This document shows, piece after piece, positions 60,933-64,000 of a stretch of DNA of 64,000 nt (its first letter is position 1; each line of letters opens with the position of its first letter). The notes under the pieces were generated by a model. That model did not search any database and was not told where the DNA came from. It saw only the letters and a list, made by a program, of their open reading frames with translations. Source of the DNA: Areca catechu (Eukaryota; Streptophyta; Magnoliopsida; Arecales; Arecaceae); assembly GCA_021397845.1 (NCBI GenBank), contig CM038053.1, forward strand, positions 141,002,541-141,066,540, given 5' to 3'. Position numbers and translations under genes: made by a program.

Positions 60933-62837
60933 ACCTTGATTCATTTAATTAATAGTTAATTAAATATTTGGATGATTATTTCTAGCATAATAGTTGTAAC
61001 ATATGTTGATTGATGTATGCCACACTGATTAGGGTTTCACTTAAATCCTAATCGACATAGAGAATGTTTAGATTATTCAATCATCATTCTGAAATAAGGT
61101 TGTCTAACATAGTGGTAGATGTTTGTTGTGTTGTAAGGTTATCCTAGAATGATGACACACTTGGCACATATGCTGTTGTGGTATGCCTGTTAGATAGTTT
61201 GTAGTATTAAGATGTGTGTGAGACTATGAAAGCCCTCTTTAAAAATTATATTTAGTCATAGTTTTATAAAATCATAATACAAATCCGTTTATGATTTTAT
61301 TGATCAATTGGTATCTAGAAAAGTTGTTCTAGGAAGGTAAAGATAATATGGTTTTTAATTGGATCCGTTGCTTACCTGGCCATAATTTTTGGTGTCTAAG
61401 GTAAGTGCAGGGGACCTCCCACCTCTCTCCCACTTACCTGGCTAATTCGATTGATTGAGACTGTGACATGGAAATGCTAATTGATTAAAACACTACTAAT
61501 TGCCTTCTTTCATACTAAGCCAAATTTATGTTAAAAACTATAGTAGATTTGTTGTGTAACACAAGGCCTACTCTAGGATTTGATGTAAAATTTGTCTTGG
61601 TGCATCTAATACTTTATAGCATGATTGATGGTATTGCTTTGTTATGTAACACAAGGGCAATTTTATTCAATCATGACTATATAAAAATGAAGGGTCTAAA
61701 TAAACTAAGACATTATAGTTTGTGTGTAGATACAAGGTTGTAAGTGCCATAGAGAAAGCTGCCATGTTAAGAGTTGCATGGATTTATAGGGGTTAATGTG
61801 AGTTATAAAGCGCTCGGAAGTACAAAACAAAAGTGACAGGCCGGCAAGGGGTAGTTAACTAAACCGATTTTGTGTGAGCTTGTAATTGTGAGTTTGCCTC
61901 TGCTCTCTTCGATTTAGCAAGCAACTGAGCGGCTTTCGCTTTGTGAGGTCGAGGGATGAAAGCCTCTTTGAAAGCCACTATTGAATCAATAAATGTGGCA
62001 AGTGGTGGTAACGTATTCAAATAGTTAATTCCGTGAAAGAAAGTGATCCTCTTTCTTTAGTCATTGATAGAGAGTAATGCCCTAGGTTTTCTCTTGGTAG
62101 AGGAATGGGAACCTGTTGGAGAGGAAGAAGTGCAACGAGTCTTTATTATAAGTAGTAAGTATTTTTGATCTCTCTCTTTGACACCAAATATGCTCTGGGG
62201 AATGACTCGGCTAGCTTTGAAGAAAAGATAGAGGGAATAAGAGATGGGATTGGCATGGTAGGTCTATGAACCTGGGCTTTGGCAAGACTTGGGATAGGCA
62301 GAAATTGAGGAGAAGTCCCCCATGGAGAAGAATCATTCAATATCCAGAAACTCTCCAATCAAATAATAGGAAAACCCCTTTAATTTAATGGTAAGGGGTC
62401 AATCTAATCTGGTACGTTCTCTTCCTTGTTACACATATCCATCTTTTCTTTTATTCTTATACATCTCGCCCAAACCCTCAGCCCAACCTTGGTCACCTAA
62501 ACATTCATTTTTAAAATCAATAGACCTTTTCGGTCAGGAGTGGGGGTTTCATTTCTTTATGTCTATGGTAGTAGTAGGTTAGAGCGAACCCACAAAAAAA
62601 AAAAAATTTCTATCTTTGAACTCATAACTGTTTGTTGTGTAAACATAAGACATTATGAGGAATTGAGATCTTAACCCCATTAAAGAAATCTTGCTAGGGT
62701 TTCTCGCTTACCATAGGTGAGGGCTATGGTATTCATAGAAAAATAGTGGGAGACAATTGATTGATAAATCCTTATCTTCTTGTGTATATCATCTTGAGTG
62801 CTCTGCTTATACATTATTCATTATATAGATTAATATT
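60933..62837 (+). other. Leader of B, with a foreign insert
   Basis: Non-coding. Co-linear with the leader of A ('cacctctctcccacttacctgg', 'actatagtaggtttgtt'-like, 'gcatgattgat'), but interrupted at ~61785-62608 by a sequence absent from A. Confidence 0.75.
61785..62608. other. Unassigned ~820-bp insert ending in poly(A) within B's leader
   Basis: A's leader runs straight from 'gaattgcgaagg' to 'cttgaacttataag', while B has ~820 extra bases here. The insert has a different texture: less AT-rich, with words such as 'ggccggcaaggggtag' and 'ttttcggtcaggagtggg'. It ends with a run of 13 A. The tail suggests retroposition in plus orientation; the composition would also fit organelle-derived DNA. 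I see no recognisable protein, tRNA-like promoter box, or clear TSD. Confidence 0.55.
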
Positions 62838-64000
62838 ATGGCTTCTACTTTATCATTGTAGGATAGCTTAAATGCCAATAAATTGACCGGTCCTAATTAT
62901 GTAGATTGGTTAAGGAACCTGAGAATTATCTTAACTCAAGAGAAGGTATCCTGCATCTTTGATTCTTCTGATTCAAATCTGATTGGAGATGATGCTTCGA
63001 AGGAGGAAAGGGCCACATATAAAATGTGGTAGAATGATAGTTTAACTATCAAATTCATTATGTTTGCCTTTATGAGGAATGACTTGTAGAGGCAATATGA
63101 AGAAATGGAACCTCAATCCATATTGCTCAACCTTAAAGAGCTTTATAGAGAGCAAAGTAAGGTTGTCTGATATGAAATATCGAATTAGTTGTTCTGACCA
63201 TGCAATGAGTGAGGGCTTGTCTGTTCAAGTCCATGTACTAAAGATGATTGACTTAATCACTCGATTAGGTTAATTAAGATTTATTATGAATGGAGAGCTT
63301 AATCAAGACTTGATCCTGTAATCACTCCCTAATTTCTTCTCTTAGTTTATCATGAACTATCACATGAAAAAATTGAACCTTTTATTACCAGAGCTACTTA
63401 ACATGCTTAAGACAGTTGGGAGCTATTTTAAAGGGGACGAGGCTCATCTTCTTTTAATTGATGGAAAGAAGAAACTAGTAATGAATAAGGGTTCAAAGAG
63501 AAAGTGGAACCCTAAGAAAAGTATCTAGAAGAGGAAGAAGGCAAAGAAGCCTTCTACGGATGAAACCTATTCTCATTACAACTAGCAGGGACACTGAAAG
63601 AAGAACTAGTCATATCTTTGTAGTCTAAAGCCTGATGCTTGTGGAGCATCAAAAGGTTTGAACATGATACAAACCAACTTGTAATTGAGTATTTTAGCTT
63701 CTGATTCATGGGTAGTGTATACTGCATGTGGATCTCATATATGCAAGTCTTTGCATGGACTTCATAGAATTAAGAACTTGAAGAGGGGTGACTTCAAGCT
63801 TTATGGTGTGAGTGATGAAGCCATTTAAGCAGAAGCTGTGGGCACCTATATATTGTTCTTGCCTTCGGGAAAAATTTTAGAACTGAAAGATTGTTACTAT
63901 GTTTCAAAAATTATTAGAAATATTATTTTTATACCCTTATTGTTATAACAAGATTTTTGAAATTAATATAAAGAGCAGTGGATGCTCTATTTCTCGTTCT
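62838..64000 (+). pseudogene. Element B gag and protease start, cut by window end
   Basis: The ATG at 62838 opens a copia gag close to A's: 'SLNANKLTGPNYVDWLRNLR' after a stop, then 'QEKVSCIFDSSDSNLIGDDA', 'ERATYKMW' followed by TAG, and 'PQSILLNLKELYREQSK'. The segment 63079-63273 is open in part. 'KLNLLLPELLNMLK'-like text follows near 63370. The knuckle near 63590 lacks recognisable Cys residues ('GHxKKN'). The protease motif near 63705 reads 'SWVVYTACGSHICKSLHGLH', with Tyr at the catalytic Asp. The rest lies beyond the window. Confidence 0.83.

Noticed and set aside
1..64000. CRISPR arrays, tRNA or rRNA genes, bacterial operons, satellite centromere arrays, virus-derived genes other than LTR retrotransposons
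   Set aside because: None could be supported by reading both strands; the repeats present are LTRs, leader motifs and the H array.

Overview
The window looks like nuclear DNA of a flowering plant. I see no intact host gene, no tRNA or rRNA gene, no CRISPR array, and no bacterial-style operon. Almost every base can be placed in an LTR retrotransposon or a piece of one. The evidence is paired long terminal repeats, 5-bp target-site duplications (TSDs), primer binding sites (PBS) matching the initiator tRNA-Met 3' end (TGGTATCAGAGC or close variants), and decayed gag-pol of both Ty1/copia and Ty3/gypsy types. Stop codons and frameshifts are common, so most elements are old. The species cannot be read from this; a monocot with a large repeat-rich genome is only a guess. 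Element names below (1, A to L, S) are mine.

Left part, 1-35768: a nest several layers deep. Leader DNA of copia element F (1-283 and 6630-7769) holds element 1 (289-6624, minus strand, TSD TCAGG), an internally deleted chromovirus with one intact 516-codon gag-like frame. Copia element D starts with an LTR at 7770 and runs into integrase at 11424. There it is split by copia element E (11430-34861, TSD ATATA/ACATA) and resumes in frame at 34867. E carries a solo LTR H made largely of GC-rich tandem repeats (14016-16546, TSD TATTG), a solo LTR-like unit I that contains an ARM-repeat gene fragment (21999-23557), and a chromovirus J (24258-33973, TSD ACTGG). J's own 3' LTR is split by solo LTR K (32122-33580).

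Right part, 35769-64000: copia element A (LTR 35769-38149, internal to 44989, start of the 3' LTR to 45712) carries a collapsed element G in its leader (38619-40438). A's 3' LTR is broken by a minus-strand SIRE/Maximus-like copia element S (45713-51836). S runs in integrase directly into the gag of another minus-strand copia element C (51837-56235), apparently a deletion or recombination junction. Next come an Athila/Tat-like gypsy leader, PBS and LTR L on the minus strand (56236-59144). Last is copia element B (truncated LTR from 59145, gag to the window end), a relative of A with an unexplained ~820-bp insert ending in poly(A).

No set of genes here works together as a host pathway. The order of insertion can be read from who interrupts whom: F before D before E before H, I and J, and J before K. 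Element 1 has similar LTRs (I count roughly 35-40 differences over ~1455 bp) and an open frame, so it is among the younger arrivals.
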